6,343 nt of DNA, taken from a bacterium (lineage in GTDB: Bacteria; JAMORN01). The stretch covers positions 1 to 6,343 of the forward strand of contig JAMORN010000156.1 of the NCBI GenBank assembly GCA_027063545.1. The letters run 5' to 3'. Position numbers and translations under genes: made by a program. The notes beneath the pieces were generated by a model. It saw only the letters and a list, made by a program, of their open reading frames with translations, was not told the DNA's origin and searched no databases. Position 1 is the first letter of the stretch. Every line of letters starts with the position of its first letter. Positions 1 through 6,159 of this stretch are shown one piece after another.

Positions 1-70
1 CTTAACTATTTTCCAACTTTTGACTATTAGTCATTTTTTCCCTTATGGTCATTTTTTGACCTTTAGTCAA
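1..70 (-). repeat. Imperfect 18-bp tandem repeats with TGAC/GTCA half-sites
   Basis: On the minus strand four units can be aligned: 70-53, 52-35, 34-17 and a degenerate one from 16 to the window edge. The consensus is roughly WTGACYAAWRGTCAAAA. Half-sites TGAC or GTCA begin at 69, 60, 51, 33 and 24, all separated by multiples of 9 bases, forming short inverted repeats: TTGAC-N5-GTCAA (70-56), GGTCA-N5-TGACC (61-47) and TGACTA-N-TAGTCA (33-21). If translated in the fliJ frame they give a six-residue repeat (LTKGQK, MTIREK, MTNSQK, LENS). The array begins at the predicted transcription start of the promoter at 105-77, so it could be a protein-binding operator. Alternatively it is a simple expansion in a dispensable tail. 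Confidence 0.55.
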
Positions 71-556
71 TATTCTAATATAGAAAAAAAATATTTTTTT
101 GTCAAATTTTTTTAAAATTTTTTTTTTAAATCTTTGAGATGCTATATCATCAAAGAGTTTTTGAGTTTCTTTATAAAAATATTTTTTATACTCTTCTATA
201 CTCTTATCCTTTAATTTTTCAACTATCTTTCTATTCCTAGATGCTTCTATATATCTTTTTTTCAATTCATCTAACTTTGATAAAATTACTTGAATTTTTT
301 TTATTTCACTATACTCTCTTTTTTGATTTTCATACAAAAAACTATTACTATATCTCCATCTTGCTAGATCTATTTTTCCTATTCTGTTTTTACTTTCATT
401 TTTTAAAACTTGTATTTCTTTTTCTTTAATTTCTTTTAATATTTCCTTTTGTTTTTCTAAAATATTTTGTTGATTTATAAAATCACGATGTGCTAACTTT
501 TCCTTTAACTCTCTATATTTTAAAAATTTCTCTAATCTAAAATTATATCTTCTCAT
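2..556 (-). CDS. fliJ: Flagellar export protein FliJ, with atypical 3' extension
   Basis: FliJ is the coiled-coil stalk-like subunit of the flagellar export ATPase complex (FliH-FliI-FliJ) at the cytoplasmic base, and it helps couple the ATPase to the FlhA export gate. The start is supported by a FliJ-like N-terminus (YNFRLEKFLKYRE, residues 4-16). Residues 10-140 are Lys/Glu-rich and almost purely helical in character, as expected for a coiled coil, and DDIASQRF (136-143) resembles the usual FliJ end. The frame is 184 codons, whereas FliJ proteins are usually near 147. Codons 144-147 run through an A10 tract, and the tail beyond is low-complexity (FFFY, then a six-residue repeat). Loss of one A gives RFKKKF-stop, a 147-residue protein ending at base 112; gain of one A gives 151 residues. 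Position directly after fliI supports the name. No SD is visible in the 26-base spacer before the ATG. I infer that the true end may be near 112. The family call is fairly firm, the 3' end is not. Confidence 0.82.
   Translation of the reverse strand: MRRYNFRLEKFLKYRELKEKLAHRDFINQQNILEKQKEILKEIKEKEIQVLKNESKNRIGKIDLARWRYSNSFLYENQKREYSEIKKIQVILSKLDELKKRYIEASRNRKIVEKLKDKSIEEYKKYFYKETQKLFDDIASQRFKKKILKKFDKKIFFFYIRILTKGQKMTIREKMTNSQKLENS
77..105 (-). promoter_or_regulatory. Sigma70-type promoter candidate in the fliJ 3' region
   Basis: On the minus strand a perfect -35 TTGACA (105-100) is followed by a 17-base spacer (99-83) and a TATATT -10 hexamer (82-77), five of six matching TATAAT. The predicted start of transcription is near base 70, directed out of the window toward the next gene. 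It lies within the fliJ frame as given, but after the likely true stop. AT-rich DNA produces chance -10 boxes readily; a perfect -35 at optimal spacing is less common. No sigma28 (FliA) type promoter was seen here. This is an inference without transcript data. Confidence 0.45.
118..127 (-). other. A10 homopolymer tract at the expected end of FliJ
   Basis: Ten consecutive A residues on the coding strand cover FliJ codons 144-146 and the first base of codon 147. In the frame as given, translation continues 37 more codons. In either shifted frame a stop follows within five codons: TAA at 114-112 with one A fewer, TGA at 104-102 with one A more. Runs of this length are known sites of polymerase slippage, replication indels and sequencing error, so this tract probably decides which FliJ C-terminus is made. 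Whether it is biological or a base-calling artefact cannot be told from the sequence. Confidence 0.75.
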
Positions 557-582
557 AAGTTATAATAATGATATTTAAAAAA

Positions 583-1899
583 TTACAAATTTATCTTTTC
601 TGCTATGCTATATAATATCTTAAGAGTTTCTTCAAAAGAAAAATGTTCATCAACTCTTTGTTTTAAAAAATTGTTTATATCTTCATTCAAATTAATAGCA
701 AGATCTATCTTAGGATTTGTTCCTTTCTGATAAGCACCTAAATTTATTAAATCTTCATTATCCCTATATATTGACATTAAAGTCTTAATTTTACCAGCTG
801 CTTCTAAATGTTTATTATCTACTATTTCACTCATAAGCCTTGAAATACTTGAGAGTACATCAATAGCAGGAAAATGATTTCTATTGGCTAAAGCCCTAGA
901 TAATACAATATGCCCATCAAGTATTCCCCTTGCAGTATCTGAAATAGGCTCGTCTAAATCATCCCCTTCAACTAATACTGTATATATACCTGTTATTGTC
1001 CCTTTAGAAGAATTCCCAGCCCTTTCCAATAATTTAGGCATTAATGCAAAAACACTAGGAGGATATCCCCTTGTAGTTGGAGGTTCTCCAATAGCTAAAC
1101 CTATCTCTCTCTGAGCCAAAGCAAATCTTGTTAAAGAATCCATCATTAAAAGTACATTCTTCCCTTTATCTCTAAAATATTCTGCTATTCTCGTTGCTAC
1201 AAAAGCAGCTTTTACCCTCTCTATCGCTGGCTTATCTGACGTTGCAACTATTACTACTGATTTCTTTAACCCTTCATCTTTCAAATCTCTTTCTAAAAAT
1301 TCCCTAACTTCCCTACCTCTTTCTCCTATCAAAGCAATAACATTTATATCTGCAGAAGAATATCTAGCTATCATACCAAGCAGTGTAGACTTCCCTACAC
1401 CACTTCCTGCAAATATTCCTATTCTTTGTCCCTTACCTATAGTTAATAGCCCATCTATAGATTTTATTCCTGTTTCAATTGGTTGAACTATCTTTTCTCT
1501 TTCTAAAGGATTAGGAGCATCATTAGATATTGAAACATATTCATATTTATTAACTTCTCCCTTATTGTCTATTAATTCACCTACACCATTTAATATTCTC
1601 CCTAACAATTCCTCAGATACTTTTATCCCTAGTATAGACCCTGTTGCTTCAACTATAAAACCTGATTTTATTCCTTCCATATGGGATAAAGGCATAATGT
1701 ATGTAATATTATTATTAAAACCAACTATCTCACCTTTAGAGATTACATTCCCTTTCTTATCTTTTATAAAAACTAACTCTCCTATAGAAGAAACAGGCCC
1801 TTCTGATTCAACTGTTAATCCTACAACCCTTTTTATTGTTCCTATGAGTCTATAAGAAATCTCATTGGATATTAGATTCTTATATTTTTCAAGAAACAT
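583..1899 (-). CDS. fliI: Flagellum-specific export ATPase FliI
   Basis: FliI is the hexameric ATPase of the flagellar type III export apparatus, related to the F1 beta subunit. It helps deliver rod, hook and filament subunits to the export gate on the cytoplasmic side. In the 438 residues, an N-terminal beta-barrel-like domain occupies about 1-100. The ATPase core shows Walker A AGSGVGKST (164-172, Lys170), the GERGREV motif with the catalytic-type Glu (192-198), Walker B LLMMDSLTRFA (250-260, Asp254), GEPPTTRGYPPSVF (271-284) and the family signature HFPAIDVLSSISR (342-354). The length is normal for FliI, and no key residue is missing. The start lies 11 bases inside the end of fliH, a likely translational coupling, with a weak GGGA seven bases upstream of the ATG. 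Type III secretion ATPases (SctN) share these motifs; the flagellar neighbours decide for FliI. Confidence 0.98.
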   Translation of the reverse strand: MFLEKYKNLISNEISYRLIGTIKRVVGLTVESEGPVSSIGELVFIKDKKGNVISKGEIVGFNNNITYIMPLSHMEGIKSGFIVEATGSILGIKVSEELLGRILNGVGELIDNKGEVNKYEYVSISNDAPNPLEREKIVQPIETGIKSIDGLLTIGKGQRIGIFAGSGVGKSTLLGMIARYSSADINVIALIGERGREVREFLERDLKDEGLKKSVVIVATSDKPAIERVKAAFVATRIAEYFRDKGKNVLLMMDSLTRFALAQREIGLAIGEPPTTRGYPPSVFALMPKLLERAGNSSKGTITGIYTVLVEGDDLDEPISDTARGILDGHIVLSRALANRNHFPAIDVLSSISRLMSEIVDNKHLEAAGKIKTLMSIYRDNEDLINLGAYQKGTNPKIDLAINLNEDINNFLKQRVDEHFSFEETLKILYSIAEKINL

Positions 1900-2638
1900 T
1901 ATTTTCCCATAATTCTAAAATTTTTTCCCTTAACTTTTTTATCCTTTCCTCAACCCTAGCGTCGACAATTCCCTTTTCAGATTTTACAATAACACTACCC
2001 TTTGAAAAATCCTCTCTAGGTATATACTCTATCAATTCCTTTTTAGCTTCTATTGGTTGCCACAAATATTCTTTTGATTTTAAAATCAACAAATCATTAG
2101 GATTTAAATAAATTTGAAGTTTTGAAGAAAAATCAATATACTCTACCAAATCTTTTAATACCTTTATAATATATTCTTTATCTTCTTCAATCTTTTTATA
2201 TATAATTTTCTCAACAAATATATTTAAAATCTCTATAAAGTCTCTTTCTATTAAACTCAACATCTCCTTTTTTGAATTCTCTATATTCTTTACAAGATCC
2301 TCTATAAGAGAAGAATATTGCTTTAATTCATTATCTAAAATCTGTTTATATTTTTCCTCTAAATCCTTCTCTGCTTTTTTATATCCCTCATCAAAAGCCT
2401 TACTTTTTTCTTCTATTATTTTTTTTTCATATTCTTTTTTTATATCCTCTATTATTCTATCTTTTTGTTTTAACTTTAGCTCCAAGTCCTTTAATTTAGC
2501 TTCATATTCGTCTACTATTTTATTTGTCTCTTCTTCTATATGTTCCTTTTCTAAGTCTGGTAAAATAAGATCATTAATCTCAAAACTCTTATTCTTTTTA
2601 TCTAAAAGATTTTTTATTTTATTACGATTTATATCCAT
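1889..2638 (-). CDS. fliH: Flagellar assembly protein FliH, export ATPase regulator
   Basis: FliH is the stator-like partner of FliI: it binds the FliI N-terminus as a dimer, restrains its ATPase and links it to the C-ring and export gate. The 249-residue product is highly charged and helical. Residues 30-110 look like a long coiled coil, including AFDEGYKKAEK (81-91), a reduced form of the Gly-spaced segment typical of FliH. The C-terminal half (about 110-245) resembles the FliH/V-ATPase subunit E-like domain and carries GSVIVKSEKGIVDARVEERI (214-233), close to the usual FliH ending with GIVDA followed by a basic helix. Sequence identity in this family is low, so position between fliG and fliI carries much of the call. 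AGAGGA six bases before the ATG supports the start. An A9 run (2427-2419) lies in codons 71-74; losing one A would stop the protein after 73 residues. Confidence 0.9.
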   Translation of the reverse strand: MDINRNKIKNLLDKKNKSFEINDLILPDLEKEHIEEETNKIVDEYEAKLKDLELKLKQKDRIIEDIKKEYEKKIIEEKSKAFDEGYKKAEKDLEEKYKQILDNELKQYSSLIEDLVKNIENSKKEMLSLIERDFIEILNIFVEKIIYKKIEEDKEYIIKVLKDLVEYIDFSSKLQIYLNPNDLLILKSKEYLWQPIEAKKELIEYIPREDFSKGSVIVKSEKGIVDARVEERIKKLREKILELWENNVS

Positions 2639-2644
2639 ATATAA

Positions 2645-2650
2645 TCCTCT
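2645..2650 (-). promoter_or_regulatory. Ribosome binding site of fliH
   Basis: AGAGGA ends six bases before the fliH ATG, in the 18-base spacer after the fliG stop. It fixes the start at 2638. Confidence 0.75.
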
Positions 2651-2656
2651 TTATAT

Positions 2657-3736
2657 CTACATAATTAATTCGTTCTCCCCACCTCTACCTGCAATAACAA
2701 TTTCACCTTCTTCTTCCAGACGTCTTACCACTTCTACAATCTTCTGTTGCGCAGCTTCAACATCCTTTACCCTAACAGGTCCCATATACTCCATCTCTTC
2801 TTTAATCATCTCAGCTGCTCTTGAAGACATATTCTTGAAGAATTTCTCTTTTAACTCATCACTAGCACCCTTTAAAGCTAATGTTAAATCTTTTGTATCT
2901 ATCTCTTTTAAAATTCTTTGGATACCTCTATCATCTATTAATAAAATATCTTCGAATACAAACATTAAATTCTTTATAGCTGTAGCAAGCTCTGGATTAT
3001 CTTTCTCTAATGTCCCTAAAATATTCTTCTCAGTAGCCATATCAACCATATTCATAATCTCAGCTATTGATTTTATTCCTCCAACTTCTGTTGTTGTACC
3101 TCCAGCAAGTCCCCTTATTTGATGTGCTAATATTTCATCTAACCTTTTTAATATATCTGGAGAAATACTTTTCATTGTTGCAATTCTTACAGCTACATCA
3201 ACCTGCATCTCTGGGGGTAAAGCGGATAAAATTTGCGCTGCTTTTTGAGTATCTAAATATGCCAAAAGTAATGCTATTGTTTGAGGGTGCTCATTTTGAA
3301 GTAAATTTACAAGTTGGGCTGTATCTACTTCATTTAATAAATCAAAACCTGTCTTTTGAATAGAACTTTTAATCTTTTCTATTAACTCTTTTGCTTTATC
3401 TGGACCTAAAGCGTCCATAAGTACTTTTTCGGCAAAAGATAATCCTCCCTGAGCCACAAATCTTTGTGCCATTAATATTTCATTAAACTCTTCCAGTACC
3501 ATATCCTTAACTATAGGATCTACATTCTGAAGTTTTGCAACTTCTGTTGATAAAACTTCTATTTCTTCTTCTGTAAGTTTTGCAAAAATCTTTGCTGAAG
3601 ACTTAGCCCCTAAAGAAATTAATACTATTGCTGCCTTTTGAACACCTGTTAAAGAATTATATATTTCTTTTGCTTTATTTAAAGCTTCGGAATCTTTATA
3701 TCTAGACTTAAAAAAAGTCTTTTTTTCCTTTGCCAT
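2657..3736 (-). CDS. fliG: Flagellar motor switch protein FliG
   Basis: FliG is the rotor protein of the C-ring: its N-terminal domain clamps the FliF C-terminus, the middle domain binds FliM, and the C-terminal domain interacts with the MotA-type stator to generate torque. The 359 residues show the N-terminal core from LTGVQKAAIVLISLG (29-43), the EHPQTIA motif of the middle domain (149-155), a Gly-rich linker (212-220), the MFVFEDI armadillo segment (258-264) and the torque domain with DDRGIQRIL (268-276) and MGPVRVKDVEAAQQKIV (318-334). The length is somewhat above the ~331 of enterobacterial FliG, partly because of a Lys-rich 28-residue leader before the conserved core. The start overlaps the fliF stop as TAATG. 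A GGTGGGG SD sits in the fliF 3' end, so translation is probably coupled, fitting the direct FliF-FliG contact. Confidence 0.98.
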   Translation of the reverse strand: MAKEKKTFFKSRYKDSEALNKAKEIYNSLTGVQKAAIVLISLGAKSSAKIFAKLTEEEIEVLSTEVAKLQNVDPIVKDMVLEEFNEILMAQRFVAQGGLSFAEKVLMDALGPDKAKELIEKIKSSIQKTGFDLLNEVDTAQLVNLLQNEHPQTIALLLAYLDTQKAAQILSALPPEMQVDVAVRIATMKSISPDILKRLDEILAHQIRGLAGGTTTEVGGIKSIAEIMNMVDMATEKNILGTLEKDNPELATAIKNLMFVFEDILLIDDRGIQRILKEIDTKDLTLALKGASDELKEKFFKNMSSRAAEMIKEEMEYMGPVRVKDVEAAQQKIVEVVRRLEEEGEIVIAGRGGENELIM

Positions 3737-5277
3737 TATTTTTTATCCCCACCTTTTGATTTAGATTGCATAAGCACCCTTATAGCAGAAACAATTACAT
3801 CAATATTCTCCTCCATTTGATCTTCTATATCCGCAACCATACTCTCAAAAAATTCCTCTTCCTCTTCTTCTTCTTTAGCTACAGCAGCTGAAGGACCAGA
3901 TACAGGTATATATTCCGGTTTTTTGGCAGTAAAAACATTCATTAAAGAAGATACCATACTCTTTAATAATAAAATTATAAATATTACTACAAAAAATAAA
4001 AGTCCCCATTTTATTTGTTTCATCAACAATTCTTTCTTTTTTTCTTTTTCCATAGCCATAAGCTCTTGATTTATATAAGATCTATCAAATTGAACATTTG
4101 TAACAACAACCTCATCCCCCCTATCAGCATTAAATCCAACAGCTTTCTTTACTAACTCTTCTATTTTAGCTAATTCATCTTCACTTCTAGGTACATATAC
4201 AATAGAATCTCCCTGTTTTTTATATATTCCATCTATAGCAACAGACACTGTTAATCTTTTTATATTCCCTACCTCGCCAATTATATGAGATATTGTCTTA
4301 TCAATTTCATAATTTACAATCTGATCTTCCTTTTGAGTATTATTCTGATCCTGAGCCGATTGACTAGAATATTTTTTTACCTCTTTACTTCTAACTACAC
4401 CACCTTCTGGGTTATACTGCTCAACTGTTTTTTCAATTCTTTCAAAATTTAAATCTGCAGATACTCTTACAACAGATTTTCCCGGCCCCAATATATTATC
4501 TAACAATGATTGAATTTTATTTTGTAAAGCCTTTTCAACATTATTTTTTAACTCCTGTTGAAAAGCTGTTAGATGAGCTATTTCTTCTTGTTGATAAGGC
4601 GAAGTTAAAAGATTACCATACTGATCTACTATTGTTACATTATTTCTATCAAGTCCTTCAACAGCAGAAGATACTAAGTATACAATTCCTTCTATCTGTT
4701 TTTTAGTTAAACGTTTTCCAGGTTTTAATTTAACAATAACAGAGACTTTGGCTGGCTCTTCTTTATCTTCAAAAATAGATTCTTTTTTAAAAACAATATG
4801 AACTCTACATGCTTCTATTTCTTTAATAGAAGATATCGTTTTTGCTAATTCTCCTTCCAATGCCCTTTTATAATTAACCTTTAATTGAAAATCAGTTAAT
4901 CCTAAAGAAGATTTATCTAATAATTCATATCCTATTATTTTACTATCAGCAGGAAGTCCATCCTTTGCCAAAACCATCTTTATTTCATATTTTTTATTCT
5001 TAGGTACTAAAATCGATCTCCCATCATCTCCTATTTTATATTTATATCCATCTTGTTTTAATCTATCTATAATAGCGGCCATATCATCATCAGATAAATT
5101 TTTATATAAATAAACCATCTCTTCACTTTTTGAAGTAGAAACAGGGGTAAAAATAATAAAAGCAAGACCTATAAATGTTATACTAATAATAGTGGATACT
5201 AATATCTTTTGACTTAAAGAAAGTTTATTCCAAACTTGTAATACATGATTTATAAACTGCTTAAAAAACTCTACCAT
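3736..5277 (-). CDS. fliF: Flagellar MS-ring protein FliF
   Basis: FliF forms the MS-ring in the inner membrane, the platform around the export gate and mount for the FliG rotor. The 513 residues have a transmembrane helix at about 25-44 and a second at about 424-438, with the periplasmic ring-building domains between them. Family motifs include LYKNLSDDD (57-65), GLTDFQLKVNYKRALEGELA (126-145), RVHIV (158-162), PAKVSVIVKLKPG (175-187) and VEGLDRNNVTIVDQYGNLL (206-224). The less conserved stretch after ~300 matches the beta-collar region in position. The cytoplasmic tail has seven consecutive Glu (469-475) and then a helical segment (about 480-505) expected to bind FliG. The length is slightly below the 550-560 of enterobacterial FliF but usual for other phyla. 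The ATG follows the fliE stop after only three bases and is in the same frame as fliE. Confidence 0.98.
   Translation of the reverse strand: MVEFFKQFINHVLQVWNKLSLSQKILVSTIISITFIGLAFIIFTPVSTSKSEEMVYLYKNLSDDDMAAIIDRLKQDGYKYKIGDDGRSILVPKNKKYEIKMVLAKDGLPADSKIIGYELLDKSSLGLTDFQLKVNYKRALEGELAKTISSIKEIEACRVHIVFKKESIFEDKEEPAKVSVIVKLKPGKRLTKKQIEGIVYLVSSAVEGLDRNNVTIVDQYGNLLTSPYQQEEIAHLTAFQQELKNNVEKALQNKIQSLLDNILGPGKSVVRVSADLNFERIEKTVEQYNPEGGVVRSKEVKKYSSQSAQDQNNTQKEDQIVNYEIDKTISHIIGEVGNIKRLTVSVAIDGIYKKQGDSIVYVPRSEDELAKIEELVKKAVGFNADRGDEVVVTNVQFDRSYINQELMAMEKEKKKELLMKQIKWGLLFFVVIFIILLLKSMVSSLMNVFTAKKPEYIPVSGPSAAVAKEEEEEEEFFESMVADIEDQMEENIDVIVSAIRVLMQSKSKGGDKK
3747..3755 (-). promoter_or_regulatory. fliG ribosome binding site embedded in the fliF 3' end
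   Basis: AAGGTGGGG, encoding part of the last FliF residues (KGGDKK), lies 10 bases before the fliG ATG. Together with the one-base TAATG overlap it indicates translational coupling of fliG to fliF. Confidence 0.65.
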
Positions 5278-5280
5278 AGA

Positions 5281-5604
5281 CTATATATTCATCCTTTCTA
5301 ATTCTTTATAAGCATCTATAAGTTTATTCTTTATCTCTATCATTAAATCAAAGGCTATATCTGCTTCTGCTATAGCATTCATAACCTGATTTATATCTTT
5401 AATTTCTCCAGATAACATTTTCTCTATACTATCTTTTACTTTACCTTGAAGATTATTAACATCTTTCAAAGTTTCCTTTAATACATCCTCAAAACTTTTA
5501 TTTTGCACTTTTTCGTTTTGTTTAGTATCTAATTTTCTTGGTAAATTTGTTTGATTTATTTTACTTAATAATGAATCTAATCCGTTTGTGTTGTTTATAA
5601 CCAT
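5281..5604 (-). CDS. fliE: Flagellar hook-basal body protein FliE
   Basis: FliE is the small export substrate that joins the FliF MS-ring and export gate to the proximal rod (FlgB). At 107 residues it has the normal length. The N-terminal 35 residues are polar and variable. Two family regions follow: SFEDVLKETLKDVNNLQ (37-53) and the C-terminal helix AEADIAFDLMIEIKNKLIDA (79-98) continuing to ERM, which matches the typical FliE ending. There is no cleavable signal peptide, as expected for a type III export substrate. The start is fixed by a perfect AAAGGAG seven bases before the ATG. It sits between flgC and fliF, and the stop is three bases from the fliF start. Confidence 0.96.
   Translation of the reverse strand: MVINNTNGLDSLLSKINQTNLPRKLDTKQNEKVQNKSFEDVLKETLKDVNNLQGKVKDSIEKMLSGEIKDINQVMNAIAEADIAFDLMIEIKNKLIDAYKELERMNI
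5292..5297 (-). promoter_or_regulatory. Distant SD of fliF inside the end of fliE
   Basis: AAAGGA lies 14 bases before the fliF ATG, farther than the usual 5-9. A nearer in-frame ATG (5292-5290) follows it but runs into the TAG at 5283-5281 and is FliE codon 106 (encoding Met of ERMNI). fliF therefore probably relies on ribosomes finishing fliE and restarting five bases later. Confidence 0.5.
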
Positions 5605-5611
5605 ATTTCTT

Positions 5612-5618
5612 CTCCTTT
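5612..5618 (-). promoter_or_regulatory. Strong ribosome binding site of fliE
   Basis: AAAGGAG with a seven-base spacer to the ATG at 5604. It lies in the 36-base flgC-fliE spacer, which is otherwise pure AT, including a 15-bp AT palindrome (5618-5632). Confidence 0.85.
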
Positions 5619-5640
5619 ATATTTAAAATATATATTTTTT

Positions 5641-6138
5641 TTAAATAATTTCTAATGATTTTTGTAGTATCGCTTTAATAGATTCAAAACTTGTTGCATT
5701 AGCTTCATAAGCTCTTTGGGCTTCTATCATCTTTACCATCTCTTCCACTGGATTAATGTTTGGATATCTTACATATCCATTCTTATCAGCTAAAGGATGA
5801 GAAGGATCGTAAACTAACTTTGGGGGAATATCCTTATCAACTATGGAAGTTACTTCTACACCCTCTCCTACTTTTTCTTTTACAACATCTTTTTCATCTT
5901 CAGGAAAATGTTTCCTATCTGTTCTATATAAATCAATTTTTTGGGAAAAAATTTCCTTAAAATCATTTAAACCTTTAGGTTTTAAAATAATTTCTTTAGG
6001 TTTATATCCGTCACCATTATCTGATAAAACAGTATTAACATTGGCTAAATTAGAAGCTATTATATTAAGTCTTAGCCTTTGAGCTCTCATTCCACTTGAA
6101 GCTATTTCTAATCCTCTAAAAATGCCTGTTAGTGCCAT
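5641..6138 (-). CDS. flgC: Flagellar basal-body rod protein FlgC
   Basis: FlgC is a proximal-rod protein, exported by the flagellar type III system and polymerised with FlgB and FlgF in the periplasm. The 165 residues show the N-terminal rod signature IFRGLEIASSGMRAQRLRLN (6-25) followed by IIASNLANVNT (26-36), a variable middle, and the C-terminal signature YPNINPVEEMVKMIEAQRAY (125-144) with EANATSFESIKAIL (145-158). ANVNT replaces the commoner ANANT; both occur in the family. The protein is longer than the 134-150 often seen, because of a charged middle segment of about 25 residues (roughly 55-90, containing DLYRTDRKHFPEDEKD). AAGGAG eight bases upstream fixes the start. The spacer to the flgB stop is 21 bases. 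Confidence 0.97.
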   Translation of the reverse strand: MALTGIFRGLEIASSGMRAQRLRLNIIASNLANVNTVLSDNGDGYKPKEIILKPKGLNDFKEIFSQKIDLYRTDRKHFPEDEKDVVKEKVGEGVEVTSIVDKDIPPKLVYDPSHPLADKNGYVRYPNINPVEEMVKMIEAQRAYEANATSFESIKAILQKSLEII

Positions 6139-6146
6139 TTTTTATA

Positions 6147-6152
6147 CTCCTT
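6147..6152 (-). promoter_or_regulatory. Ribosome binding site of flgC
   Basis: AAGGAG, eight bases before the flgC ATG, in the 21-base flgB-flgC spacer. Confidence 0.8.
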
Positions 6153-6159
6153 TTTTATT

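Noticed and set aside
21-39. Plus-strand hairpin TGACT-ATT-AGTCA followed by six T, resembling a terminator
   Set aside because: The stem is only five weak pairs, it belongs to the repeat array, and no plus-strand gene ends here.
2-52. ATG codons at 52 and 34 with AAAGG or AAGGG just upstream, as possible starts of the next gene
   Set aside because: Both are in the fliJ frame and stop at 4-2 after 16 and 10 codons; the SD-like motifs are part of the 18-bp repeat.
1-70. Repeat array considered as a CRISPR remnant
   Set aside because: Units are 18 bp, contiguous and degenerate, without spacers or cas genes.
884-1114. Plus-strand open frames opposite fliI, and similar ones opposite fliG, fliF and flgC
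   Set aside because: They mirror strongly conserved minus-strand genes, have no SD or family motif, and are antisense shadows.
583-1899. FliI considered as a virulence type III secretion ATPase (SctN) or F1/V-type subunit
   Set aside because: The surrounding flg/fli genes in canonical order make the flagellar export ATPase the clear choice.
3704-3727. Plus-strand hairpin AGACTT-N5-AAGTCT followed by a T run, resembling a terminator
   Set aside because: It lies inside the fliG coding start and reads against the operon; no antisense gene is supported.
5618-5632. Perfect 15-bp palindrome TATATTT-A-AAATATA between flgC and fliE
   Set aside because: It is made only of A and T in an AT-rich spacer, so chance is a sufficient explanation; it overlaps the SD by one base and shows no terminator T-run on the coding strand.
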